From IMG/VR virus record IMGVR_UViG_3300021519_000014, positions 1 to 53,474 of that record: a stretch of 53,474 nt of DNA; one strand, written 5' to 3'. Below the pieces are notes generated by a model, which was given only the letters and a program-made list of their open reading frames with translations, was not told the DNA's origin and ran no database searches. The translations under genes and the position numbers were made by a program. This document shows positions 12,830 to 21,235 of this stretch, one piece after another (position 1 is the first letter of the stretch; each line of letters starts with the position of its first letter). The stretch comes from a virus.

Positions 12830-15109
12830 ATGGAATTGAATATATTCATGGGACACGTCTTCGGTGACGTGCCCGACGACGAAATCATCGGCATCGTCCA
12901 ACGCGGCAAAGATGGCCGGGGTTGGCAGGTTACACCCTACAGGCAGGGCCGCACGAAGCTGCGCCCCGACGCCGCCAGCTACTACTGCATCTCCACCCTG
13001 AAGAAGCCCCCCGAGGGCGAACCTCTGCGTCGGCTGATGCCGAACATGGCCCGGTGCCACGCCATCGTCCTCGACGACATCGGGACGAAGATCGACGCGG
13101 AGAAGTTCAAGGGCAAGGCCGAGCCGCACTACGTCATGGAGACGTCGGCGGGCAATCATCAGTACGGCCTGCTCTTCGACGGGACGTTGGAGGAGGCGCA
13201 GGTTCTCATCGAGGCCCTGATCGAGGCCGGCTACAGCGACCCCGGCGCCCGCGACGTTCACCGCCTCGTGCGCCTCCCCGGCTCGCTGAACTACAAGAGC
13301 GACCCGCCCTTCGTCGCGCATCTCGTCGGCGAGAACTGGGACCAGCCCGCGTGGACATTCAAGGATCTGTGCGAAGAGTTCGGCCTGACGCCGCGCGAGC
13401 CGACCAGCCTGCGCTCGACCAAGCGCGCGTGGAACGGCGACACGGGCGGCGACGTCATCCTGAAGTGGATCACCGAGAAGGGCATGGCCCTCTCGGAGCC
13501 CAACTCCGACGGCTGGCTGTTCATCGAGTGCCCGTGGGCCGACGAGCATAGCGACGGCCGGCGCGACGCGAAGTGGCAGATCGGGAACGGCACGACGGGC
13601 TCCTATCACTGCTTCCACGGATCCTGCCAGCACCGGACGCAGCGGGAGTTCTTGCTCTGGTGCTCGGAGAACGGCGCGCCCGACTTTGAGGCTGAGGTGA
13701 TCACGCAGGTCACCGTCATCGGCCAGAAGCTGGCGACGATACCGAGGGGTGCCTTCGCGCCGCCGGGCCCTTTGCAGCCCCCGCCGGACGGCACACCTGC
13801 GGGGGACATCCTTACTGGGCTCGTGCTGCAGTACGCCTCGCGGCTGGCGGTGGAGATGCTGCCGACGCTCGAAAAAACGTCGAAGACGAAGACGCCGAAG
13901 GACGTGCAGAAGGCCACCGTCGAGAACGTGCAGTATGTCGTCGCGGAATGCGGGTTCTCCGCGCTAAAAAATCACATGACCGGCGAGGTCGAGCTGACCC
14001 ACGCCGACGCGACTTTCAACGTGTTTAAGAACCCCATGGAGCGAGCCCTGATGACCCGTGAACTGCTGATATCGTTGGCGAACCGCGTCGGCATTTCGTT
14101 GCGCGCCACGCTCGACGAGCTGCTGCACACGCTGGCCGCCAACAACGGGTACCACCCGGTCTATGACTGGATAAAAAACAAACCGTGGGACGGCGTCGAC
14201 CGCTTTCCCGCGCTGGCCGCCGCGCTGGAGGTGCCGAACGAGAAGTGGCGCGACATCGTCCTCCTGCGCTCGTCCATGCAGTCGATTCTGGCTTGGACGA
14301 ACTGGATGCGCGAGACGCCCGTCAGCGTCCCCCACGTCCCCACCCTCAGCGGCCCGCAGGGTTGCGGCAAGTCGACGTTCATCGGGTCGCTGCTGCCGTC
14401 TCAGTGGCGCCTGCTGGAGCAGAGCGCGAACCTCGGCCACGCCAGCAGCAAGGACGACGAGCGCAGGCTCACGAGTTCCCCCCTCGTCGAGCTGTCGGAA
14501 CTGGAGACGGTCATCGGCCGCGTCGAGGCGGGGCACCTCAAGAGTTTCCTCTCGCGCCCCGTCGACAAGATGCGGCTCCCCTACGACCGCACGATCACTA
14601 CGCGCCCCCGCGGCACCACGTTCTGGGGCACCGTCAACGACGGCGTGTATCTCAACGACCCCACCGGGGCGCGCCGTTTCTGGCCTCTTGATGTGGTGAA
14701 GTGCAACGCCTTCCACGGCGTCGACATGCAGCAGTACTGGGCGCAGATGCTGCACCTGTTCAATCAGGGCGAGCCGTGGAACCTGACCCCCGACGAGGCG
14801 AAGCTCCACGCCGTCATCGCCGAGAAACACCGCGTCGAGAGCCCCGCCGAGGGGCGCCTGCAGGAGATGTACGCGCGCAGGAAACACATACCGGAGAAGG
14901 ATTGGACCTTCGCGACCGCGAGCGACATCTCGCGCTACTACCAGCTGCCGGACAACTACCCGACGTTGAGAGCCATCGGCAGCGTGCTGACGAAGATGTT
15001 TGGCGAACGTGCCAGCAATAACGAACGGAAAGGATGGAAAGTGCCGATAAAACAGGTTGAGTTCCGGGCGGGGTTTTCCTCCTACGCCCCTCCCGAGGGA
15101 TCGTCATGA
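12830..15109 (+). CDS. Primase-helicase: RepB-like primase domain plus VapE-type helicase
   Basis: Start ATG 12830 follows GAGG. The N-terminal third (about residues 50-190) resembles the RepB/prim-pol fold: CHAIVLDDIGTKID, YVMETSAGNHQYGLLF and RDVHRLVRLPGSLNYK. A Cys/His region follows (YHCFHGSCQHRTQ, about residue 265). The C-terminal virulence-associated E helicase has Walker A SGPQGCGKSTF (about 505), an acidic Walker B (VELSELE) and arginine-finger region TGARRFWPLDV (about 618). It should prime and unwind DNA for the polymerase. It lies eight bases after PolA and overlaps the next gene as ATGA. Confidence 0.87.
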   Translation: MELNIFMGHVFGDVPDDEIIGIVQRGKDGRGWQVTPYRQGRTKLRPDAASYYCISTLKKPPEGEPLRRLMPNMARCHAIVLDDIGTKIDAEKFKGKAEPHYVMETSAGNHQYGLLFDGTLEEAQVLIEALIEAGYSDPGARDVHRLVRLPGSLNYKSDPPFVAHLVGENWDQPAWTFKDLCEEFGLTPREPTSLRSTKRAWNGDTGGDVILKWITEKGMALSEPNSDGWLFIECPWADEHSDGRRDAKWQIGNGTTGSYHCFHGSCQHRTQREFLLWCSENGAPDFEAEVITQVTVIGQKLATIPRGAFAPPGPLQPPPDGTPAGDILTGLVLQYASRLAVEMLPTLEKTSKTKTPKDVQKATVENVQYVVAECGFSALKNHMTGEVELTHADATFNVFKNPMERALMTRELLISLANRVGISLRATLDELLHTLAANNGYHPVYDWIKNKPWDGVDRFPALAAALEVPNEKWRDIVLLRSSMQSILAWTNWMRETPVSVPHVPTLSGPQGCGKSTFIGSLLPSQWRLLEQSANLGHASSKDDERRLTSSPLVELSELETVIGRVEAGHLKSFLSRPVDKMRLPYDRTITTRPRGTTFWGTVNDGVYLNDPTGARRFWPLDVVKCNAFHGVDMQQYWAQMLHLFNQGEPWNLTPDEAKLHAVIAEKHRVESPAEGRLQEMYARRKHIPEKDWTFATASDISRYYQLPDNYPTLRAIGSVLTKMFGERASNNERKGWKVPIKQVEFRAGFSSYAPPEGSS

Positions 15110-15351
15110 AACTCCTGATCCACATGAATATGCCGTCGGGCAAGAACGACGGAACGCACCAGCTCATTCTGGAGATGCCCTCGGTGGCCGTGCTGGCCGA
15201 CCTGCCGTTCTTCTTTAAGCAGGGGTACTTGCACGGCACCCATCTCATCTACGACCGGGCTGACAACAACACCCGCGTGTGGTCGAGCCGGGGGACCATG
15301 ATCATCAACGTCGCGCACATCGGCAAGATTGCCGAATATTACGAGGGGTAG
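15106..15351 (+). CDS. Small protein, 81 residues, unknown
   Basis: It overlaps the primase-helicase stop as ATGA, so it is translated with it. The sequence has LPFFFKQGYLHG and a beta-rich end (TMIINVAHIGKIAEYYEG). No domain is recognised. Confidence 0.6.
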   Translation: MKLLIHMNMPSGKNDGTHQLILEMPSVAVLADLPFFFKQGYLHGTHLIYDRADNNTRVWSSRGTMIINVAHIGKIAEYYEG

Positions 15352-15353
15352 TC

Positions 15354-15629
15354 ATGAAGCATCTTGAGATCACTTCCGAGGCGCTGAGGCTTTTGGCGCC
15401 GCGAGGCGACGTCTACGGCACGGTGAGGGGGAACCACGAGCGCATCGCTCGCATCGCCAACGAACTCACGGGCCAGACTTTGCTTGCGCACGACATCGCC
15501 ATGGTGCTGGTCGCCGTCAAGCTCTCGCGCATCGCGCAGTCGCCCGGCCACGTCGACAGCTACGTCGACGCGATCAACTACCTCTCGTTTGCCGGGGAGT
15601 TCGCGACCGATGACGGCGGGGAAGGGTGA
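15354..15629 (+). CDS. DUF6378-like phage protein, 91 residues
   Basis: The pattern YGTVRGNHERIARIANELTG, then DIAMVLVAVKLSRIA and HVDSYVDAINYL, matches DUF6378, common in phages and sometimes near dUTPase/MazG-like nucleotide enzymes. The conserved K-x-x-R and D-S-x-x-D residues are present. Enzymatic role unknown. It starts two bases after the preceding stop; its 3' end overlaps the next HTH gene by 20 bases. Confidence 0.7.
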   Translation: MKHLEITSEALRLLAPRGDVYGTVRGNHERIARIANELTGQTLLAHDIAMVLVAVKLSRIAQSPGHVDSYVDAINYLSFAGEFATDDGGEG

Positions 15630-15813
15630 GGAAAACGCCTCCGCGCGTCTTACGGAGGCCGAAGTATACGCGATCCGGCGCGACACCCGCCGGTATAAAC
15701 AGATTGCGCATGAGTATGGAGTAGCGGTGTCGCATGTATCCAACATTCGCAATCGTCGGAAGTGGAAACATCTAAAAGAGGAGAATGAAAATGACGCACG
15801 TAGTAACGACTGA
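15610..15813 (+). CDS. Small HTH protein, 67 residues, related to the left-end triple-HTH protein
   Basis: ATG 15610 lies within the previous gene, with GGGGAG upstream. Residues 14-55 read LTEAEVYAIRRDTRRYKQIA then HEYGVAVSHVSNIRNRRKW, the same single HTH unit that is repeated three times at 1-554. It is probably DNA binding. Its 3' end overlaps the next gene and supplies that gene's ribosome site (AGAGGAG). Confidence 0.65.
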   Translation: MTAGKGEENASARLTEAEVYAIRRDTRRYKQIAHEYGVAVSHVSNIRNRRKWKHLKEENENDARSND

Positions 15814-16594
15814 ACATGTAACGCCCGAGATGGCGCGTCGCTGGTTGGACCCGGAGATCAACAAGACCAACCGTAAGCTGAAGCCCGTGGTCGTGCGGAA
15901 GTACATCGCCGACATGGGCGAAGCTCACTGGATCTTCAACGGGGACTCTCTCAAGTTCGACTGGAACGGCAAGCTGCTCGACGGCCAGCATCGACTGCAC
16001 GCAGTCATCGCCATGGGACACCCGGTGGAGTTCCTGATCGTGCGAAACCTGCACCCCGACGCCTACCTGACGATTGATATCGGCGCCCGCCGCACGATGG
16101 GCGACATGATGCAGCGCATCGGCAGCAAGCAGTCCTCTGCCGCCGGCGCGGCCGCCAAGGTGCTGTACTGGTTTGAAACCGGGCAGACGTTGGACTTCAA
16201 CGCCACCTACTCCACCGCGCAGCTGCTCGACATCTATAAGGAGCACCCGAAGCTGGAGGAGTTTGTCGCGCAGTACACCGCCTCGTCGGTGCGCTGGAAG
16301 CTTCGCGCCGGCTCTGCGTGGCCCGTCGTGGCGTACATCGCCTCCCGCCGGTACCCCGTAGAGTGGGCCGCGTTTCAACAGTCCGTCGCCGATGGCAGCG
16401 GTATCGCGAAGGGCGACCCCCGGCACACGCTTCGTGAGTGGCTCCTGAACAGGGCCGCCTCCAAGCGGCAGGCTCGCAACGACGAGCGTTTCAACGTCTT
16501 CGCGAAGGCGTGGAACGCCCACCGCGCAAACCGCAAGCTCCTCGTGCTGGTGCATCGCGGCAACGAGGCCCCTGTGACCCCCGCGGGCGCCTGA
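15791..16594 (+). CDS. ParB/sulfiredoxin-fold phage protein with DGQHRL motif
   Basis: The 267-residue protein has WIFNGDSLKFDWNGKLLDGQ then HRLHAVIAMGHPVEFLIVRN, the ParB-like nucleotide-binding core (DGQHR-like). Relatives include phage ParB-type nucleases and DNA-modification-associated proteins. ATG 15791 is preferred over 15785 for its ribosome-site spacing. The C-terminal half is helical and basic. It could be a DNA nuclease or CTPase; no catalytic test is possible from sequence alone. Confidence 0.7.
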   Translation: MTHVVTTEHVTPEMARRWLDPEINKTNRKLKPVVVRKYIADMGEAHWIFNGDSLKFDWNGKLLDGQHRLHAVIAMGHPVEFLIVRNLHPDAYLTIDIGARRTMGDMMQRIGSKQSSAAGAAAKVLYWFETGQTLDFNATYSTAQLLDIYKEHPKLEEFVAQYTASSVRWKLRAGSAWPVVAYIASRRYPVEWAAFQQSVADGSGIAKGDPRHTLREWLLNRAASKRQARNDERFNVFAKAWNAHRANRKLLVLVHRGNEAPVTPAGA

Positions 16595-16791
16595 TGACCG
16601 AACTGGAACAGCACAGCGCCCTCTACTGGGCGCTGTGCCGGCACGTCCAGCGGAACCGCTGCTGGACTGCCAACGCCACAATCCTGATCACGCGGCTCTT
16701 GCACAGCCCGCACGAGCGTGTCAGGCTCCTCGCTTGTGATTTATGGTATAGGATAACAGCAGATGAACGCAAAGACGCGACGCACGATTGA
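16594..16791 (+). CDS. Small helical protein, 65 residues, unknown
   Basis: It starts MTELEQHSALYWALCRHVQR, overlapping the previous stop as TGATG. All helical, with two cysteines. It overlaps the next gene by 29 bases. No family is recognised. Confidence 0.5.
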   Translation: MTELEQHSALYWALCRHVQRNRCWTANATILITRLLHSPHERVRLLACDLWYRITADERKDATHD

Positions 16792-16993
16792 GCAGGCGGC
16801 TCAACGCGAGGGCGCACTCAGGGTCGAGTGGACGCAGGGCCAGACCCACACCATCGCCCGCTTCCACATGCCCGACGGCCTCATCGTCTCCATGCCGGTT
16901 TCAAAAAGCAGCAGCATCGACGAGTACAGGTACAAGGGGTGGACGCGGCAGTACATCCGCAACCCCTCCAAGTGGCATGTCAGGCCGCGCTGA
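16763..16993 (+). CDS. Small basic protein, 76 residues, unknown
   Basis: Begins MNAKTRRTIEQAAQREGALR, then a beta-rich middle (HTIARFHMPDGLIVSMPVSK) and a basic end. It overlaps both neighbours. The pattern resembles small phage proteins of unknown role. Confidence 0.5.
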   Translation: MNAKTRRTIEQAAQREGALRVEWTQGQTHTIARFHMPDGLIVSMPVSKSSSIDEYRYKGWTRQYIRNPSKWHVRPR

Positions 16994-17276
16994 CGCGATC
17001 CGGCACGCCGCCGCCAAGATCATGGCGCGGCGTGCCAAGTCGTGGCGTTATACGTTGGACGAGCGCGCCGCGATGGCCGGCGTGATCGGCCTGTTATCAG
17101 TTACAATATTCGGTGATGATCACGATGCCCGACGACCCCGCGCCGCCCGCTACGTTGGCGATACTGTTGGACGTGTAGCCGCCGCCGCCGCCCGAGCCGT
17201 AGGCGCTTGCGGCGGCACCGTTGGCATCGCCGGTGCCAAAAAAGGCTGCGGGGGCCGCCCCGCCGCCGAAAAGTGA
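16977..17276 (+). CDS. Possible small gene whose 3' part is antisense to the tail-fibre gene
   Basis: The N-terminal 40 residues (MSGRADAIRHAAAKIMARRA, then KSWRYTLDERAAMAGVIGLL) look like a genuine small basic helical protein. From about residue 41 the reading frame runs for 180 bases antisense to the end of the convergent fibre gene and becomes Ala/Gly/Arg-rich, as expected of a shadow. A lost stop codon would explain this. The start overlaps the previous gene by 17 bases. Confidence 0.4.
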   Translation: MSGRADAIRHAAAKIMARRAKSWRYTLDERAAMAGVIGLLSVTIFGDDHDARRPRAARYVGDTVGRVAAAAARAVGACGGTVGIAGAKKGCGGRPAAEK

Positions 17277-18515
17277 CGATCCGCCCGCCGCGCCAAAAAC
17301 GGAGGTGGCCGCCGTGTTCGCGGCGTAGCCTGAATTGCCACTGGCCCCCGCAGCAGCGATGCCTCCGGTCGCGGTCCCGGCAATGCCACCAGCGCCCGCC
17401 GCGCCAACGGACACAGCTGCATCCGTGCCGCCGCCGCCCGTGCCGCCCTTGCCGATGCACAGCACGCCGACCGACGTATCGCCGCCGTTGCCGCCCGCAT
17501 TTGGACCGGCAGCACCAGCAGTACCGCCCGCGCCAATAGTGACAGTCTTGGACGCTCCGATGTCCGCCGCCGTCGCCAGCTTACGAGAGTAGCCGCCCGA
17601 TCCGCCGCCGCCGCCGACATTGACCTGCGACCCCGTGCCATTTGAGCCGCCACCCGCACCGCCGCCGCCGACGCATTCGATGATGCAGGTGACCATGCCG
17701 GCGTGCGGTGTGTATGTCCCAGAAGAGGTGAATACCTGCTGAAATACGGCGGTCGTAATTGCCGCCGTCGTCTGGGTTGTGGCGTTGGGGAACACGAAGC
17801 CGCCCGTAGTCGATGCGACGGTGCCCGCCACGGTCAGCATGTTGCTGCCGACGGTCGTCGTGCCGATGCCAACCTGCGTGCCCGACGGCGACAGGTACAG
17901 CGTGTTGCTGCCCACATTCAGCGTATTCGGGATCGCCATCGCGTTCGAGTTGACCGTGAGCGTGTCGCCGCCCGCGTCGCCAAGTACGGTATTGCCGCTG
18001 TTGGTCAGGCCCGCGACGGCAAGCGTCGTTCCGTCGAAGGTGAGGTTCGCGCTGCCCGCCAGCACGCCCGCGTTGTTGTACTGGACCTGCGTAGTCGAGC
18101 CGCCCGCGGCGGCCGTCGTGTCGTTGCGGACCATGCCGGACGCCGTGCCGTCGCAGGAGATCTGGACGTTGTCGCCGGCGTTGATCGTGACGTAGGTGCC
18201 GCCCGCGGCCGACTGCACGCGCACGGCGTAGCCGCCCGCCGTGCCGTTGCGGACGACCCACTGGCCCCCGATGCTGGAGGGGACCGAGTAGGTGACGATG
18301 CCGCCGGGGGTGCCCGAGACTACGAGCGAGAGGGGGACGCACTGCGCCGCCGACAGGACGACCGTCGTGCCGCCCAAGCCGGTGGAGTTCAGCAGCGTGC
18401 TGGCGCCGAGGGCGGAGTCGAGGAGTCCGAAGTTGGTGTTGAGGGGCCCGGTGCCCCACGTGTTGGCATTGGAATTGTAGGCGGGCTGGTCGAGCCCCTT
18501 GTTGGCTGTGGTCAT
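17097..18515 (-). CDS. Tail fibre with glycine-rich C-terminal domain
   Basis: The 472-residue protein begins MTTANKGLDQPAYNSNANTW, a usual N-terminus of phage fibre or tail-end proteins. The middle is beta-rich with fibre-like repeats (GTTLAVAGLTNSGNTVLGDA). The C-terminal 150 residues are glycine-rich (VGGGGAGGGS, GAGGTAGAAG) and end SSGIVIITEYCN, resembling glycine-rich receptor-binding domains such as that of T-even gp38-type adhesins. It is the last gene of the late region. ATGA overlap with the 907-residue gene shows coupling. Host-range function is inferred. Confidence 0.7.
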   Translation of the reverse strand: MTTANKGLDQPAYNSNANTWGTGPLNTNFGLLDSALGASTLLNSTGLGGTTVVLSAAQCVPLSLVVSGTPGGIVTYSVPSSIGGQWVVRNGTAGGYAVRVQSAAGGTYVTINAGDNVQISCDGTASGMVRNDTTAAAGGSTTQVQYNNAGVLAGSANLTFDGTTLAVAGLTNSGNTVLGDAGGDTLTVNSNAMAIPNTLNVGSNTLYLSPSGTQVGIGTTTVGSNMLTVAGTVASTTGGFVFPNATTQTTAAITTAVFQQVFTSSGTYTPHAGMVTCIIECVGGGGAGGGSNGTGSQVNVGGGGGSGGYSRKLATAADIGASKTVTIGAGGTAGAAGPNAGGNGGDTSVGVLCIGKGGTGGGGTDAAVSVGAAGAGGIAGTATGGIAAAGASGNSGYAANTAATSVFGAAGGSSLFGGGAAPAAFFGTGDANGAAASAYGSGGGGGYTSNSIANVAGGAGSSGIVIITEYCN

Positions 18516-21235
18516 TGGAGGGCCTCTTCAGCTATGGAGAGCGCCTTGGTGATGGCCTCATCAGGCTGCTCTAGGAGGGGTTCTGTCGTCGTGTTGTGGC
18601 CCTTCTTGGCCTTCTCCGCGGCGCGGATCAGCGACATCGCGATGCTGCCGTGGTTGATCCCCCCGATCCGCCCGCCCGCCTTGCGCCCCGGACGAGGAGC
18701 CCCCGTTGGCGTGGCGTACATCGGGATCGTCAGACCTTGCGCAGGCTGCGGCGGCGGAGCGTCAAGATCACGACCGCCAAGGTAACCGTACTTTGCGCCG
18801 GCTGTCGCCGCATCCTGCGCATATCGCGCCAGCCCCGGAATTGAAAACGGATTTCGAATGTTTTCTACTGAAGGCGCTTTGAGAAGCTCCCGCATAACTT
18901 TCGGGTCTTCGAGCGCGGCTTGCAGCAGCTTCGTGGCGGCCGCCTGTACGTCGCCGTACATCAACCGCGTTGTTAGTTGCCCCGGCGTTCCCCCGAGATA
19001 CCCACCGAGCCCTGCGAGACCGGCCAATTCCGCGCCCGCTGTCAACGCGGCGGGCAATCCGGTGGCTTTTGCAGCGCCAAAGGCAAGCGCGCCTTGCGCA
19101 AGACGGCCCATTGCGACACCGTGGACTAGCGTGAAGATGTCGCCCTGTTTCAGCAGGTCAGTCAATCGACGCTCGTCAAGCGCGCCCTGCGGGATACGCG
19201 ACCAGACTTCAGCCGACCGTTGAAGTTGCGTCAGCGATTGAGGACTATGCCCCGGCAAGGCTGCGCGCAAGTCAGCAGCGTTGTTCTGGATGAAGTCCGC
19301 GATGCGCGTAGGGTTCTCGCTGTTGAGTACGTCGCGAAACTCACCAACGAGCCGCTCGCTGCCGGCGCGCGCCGTGACGGCGCGCAAACGACTTTCAAGC
19401 CCCGGCACTTCAGCAACCAGCGACGCGAAGCTGGGATCCTTCATGTACCGCTGCAAGTCGGTGTCAGTTATAATCTTCTGGCCGTTGTTCGAGAGCTTCG
19501 AGACGGCCCAGTCCGATACCGACTCCTGCAGATTACGCTGCATGCTCGCGCGGTCCCCCGCCGGCAGCCTTTCGGCAACCGCCGGGGAGTCAAAGAACGA
19601 CGCCATCCGCCTGTAGTTGCCCGCGGCGTCTTTACCCTTCAGCAGCGTGTCGAGCGTCGTCTCAGACGGCAGCACGTTCTCCCCGGCGCCTGCAACGCCT
19701 TCGCCGTAGCGTTTACGAAGCTGGCCGAAAACTTTATCGCTGCTATCGAAAAGCCGTTCGTACTCTCGCGTCTTTTTGACGGCATCCGTCCATGAGTCAG
19801 AGAACTGCCCGTAAGTCACGCCTTCCGGCATGAACCTCTTCGATACATTCTCAACGTTCTCCAGCACCGGGTTGAAAGCCTCGATAAAAGCTCGTGTGCT
19901 GCGGCTGTCGCCGCGCCCTTCCCGCAAGTTCTCTTTCGCCGTCGACAGCGCGTTTTGGACGTAGCGAGCAGGCACCGTACCCTTCGCCATGTCGAAAGCT
20001 TCAATATATGCCCGCAGGTTCGGGTCGAGGGCTGCTACACCCGGGCCGATTTTCTCCGCCATTGCTTGAGAAGCTGCGCGCAGCGGTGGAGTGTTGATTT
20101 CGGCCAGCTCAAGCACGGGGTGTTTCCACGCGAGATCGGCGTCGCCCTTCATCCGGTCGTGGATGACGTCGAAGGGTCCGCGTGCCCTGACCGACGCTGC
20201 CGCCTGCGGATTATCTCCTACGACCCGCAGCGTCTCGTGCAGCGGGCTTGGCGCTGGCGCCGCCGCCGCGAGGCGCGCCGCCGCGCTCCCAATTTCCTGC
20301 CGTGCCTCAGTTGTGAGGATGGAACTTCGCTCTGGCGCGATTTCTTTTGTGAGCCCTGCGAGTCGCGGGTTCTGCGCCATGAGCTGTCGCGAGATGGGTT
20401 CGGCCCCCGGGGTGTAGAGGTCCGGGGAGAGCCGCGGCACGTCAGTGACGCCTGCCTCTTTGCGCAGGATGTCGGCCGCTGTGCCTTTGGCGATGGCTTC
20501 GCGTTCAGCGCGCCCGGCGCGCAGCGAACCCGCCCGCGCGCCTGCCAGCGCCCCGGCGATCTCCGCGCCGGGTGTGTTAGGCAGCAGTTCACCGGCTGCC
20601 CCCGCACCGACACCTGCCAGCAGGTTTGCGGGGCTCGCGGTTTCACGAATTGCGCCGCGTGTGAGGCCGCCTACACCACTGCGGATTGCGCCGGGTACCG
20701 CACCGAATGCGGGCGCGCCGCCGATGAATTCACCGGCAGTACGCGCCGCGCGACCGTATCCCGTGGCGGGTTCGTATTGGAGCCCCGGCACACCCTGCCG
20801 CGATGCCCAGTCGACTGCTCCCTTGCTGGTCGGCAGATCGACGCCCAACACCCGCGCATGCGTGCCGGCGCGTTCTTCAGGCGTCGCGCTTTCGGCTGCC
20901 GCGCGTTTGGCGGTTTCTAATTTTTGCGCGGCCTCACCCGGCGCGGTGAACCCAAGCACTTCGCCGGCTTTACGCGCGGCAAACGGGACGTATTGTTCAC
21001 CCAGCCGGTAAAGTTGCGCGATGTCACCCGGCAGCCCCGCCGTCCCTACAAAACCGCGGCCGACACCGGACGCCGTAGCCTTGGCGACATCTTCAACTAC
21101 TCCCGGCGTTTCGCCCGGAGAGGGCGTCTCAAAAGTTCCTTGGCCTGTGGCCGTTACTCTTGCGCCGGGGCGCACCGCGCGTTCAGGGGCCCGCGAGGGC
21201 GCGGGCGTCTCAAAAAGAACTTTCTCATCAGTCAT
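18512..21235 (-). CDS. Large internal virion (ejection-like) protein, 907 residues
   Basis: Ala/Gly-rich helical protein with no catalytic motif that I recognise. It begins MTDEKVLFETPAPSRAPERA and contains a long glycine/alanine segment near 180-240 (LLAGVGAGAAGELLP, AGALAGARAGSLRAG) that could insert into membranes. The C-terminus has GRKAGGRIGGI. Length, composition and position between a lytic ejection-like protein and the fibre fit an internal core or ejection protein of a short-tailed phage. Inference only. Confidence 0.55.
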   Translation of the reverse strand: MTDEKVLFETPAPSRAPERAVRPGARVTATGQGTFETPSPGETPGVVEDVAKATASGVGRGFVGTAGLPGDIAQLYRLGEQYVPFAARKAGEVLGFTAPGEAAQKLETAKRAAAESATPEERAGTHARVLGVDLPTSKGAVDWASRQGVPGLQYEPATGYGRAARTAGEFIGGAPAFGAVPGAIRSGVGGLTRGAIRETASPANLLAGVGAGAAGELLPNTPGAEIAGALAGARAGSLRAGRAEREAIAKGTAADILRKEAGVTDVPRLSPDLYTPGAEPISRQLMAQNPRLAGLTKEIAPERSSILTTEARQEIGSAAARLAAAAPAPSPLHETLRVVGDNPQAAASVRARGPFDVIHDRMKGDADLAWKHPVLELAEINTPPLRAASQAMAEKIGPGVAALDPNLRAYIEAFDMAKGTVPARYVQNALSTAKENLREGRGDSRSTRAFIEAFNPVLENVENVSKRFMPEGVTYGQFSDSWTDAVKKTREYERLFDSSDKVFGQLRKRYGEGVAGAGENVLPSETTLDTLLKGKDAAGNYRRMASFFDSPAVAERLPAGDRASMQRNLQESVSDWAVSKLSNNGQKIITDTDLQRYMKDPSFASLVAEVPGLESRLRAVTARAGSERLVGEFRDVLNSENPTRIADFIQNNAADLRAALPGHSPQSLTQLQRSAEVWSRIPQGALDERRLTDLLKQGDIFTLVHGVAMGRLAQGALAFGAAKATGLPAALTAGAELAGLAGLGGYLGGTPGQLTTRLMYGDVQAAATKLLQAALEDPKVMRELLKAPSVENIRNPFSIPGLARYAQDAATAGAKYGYLGGRDLDAPPPQPAQGLTIPMYATPTGAPRPGRKAGGRIGGINHGSIAMSLIRAAEKAKKGHNTTTEPLLEQPDEAITKALSIAEEALQ

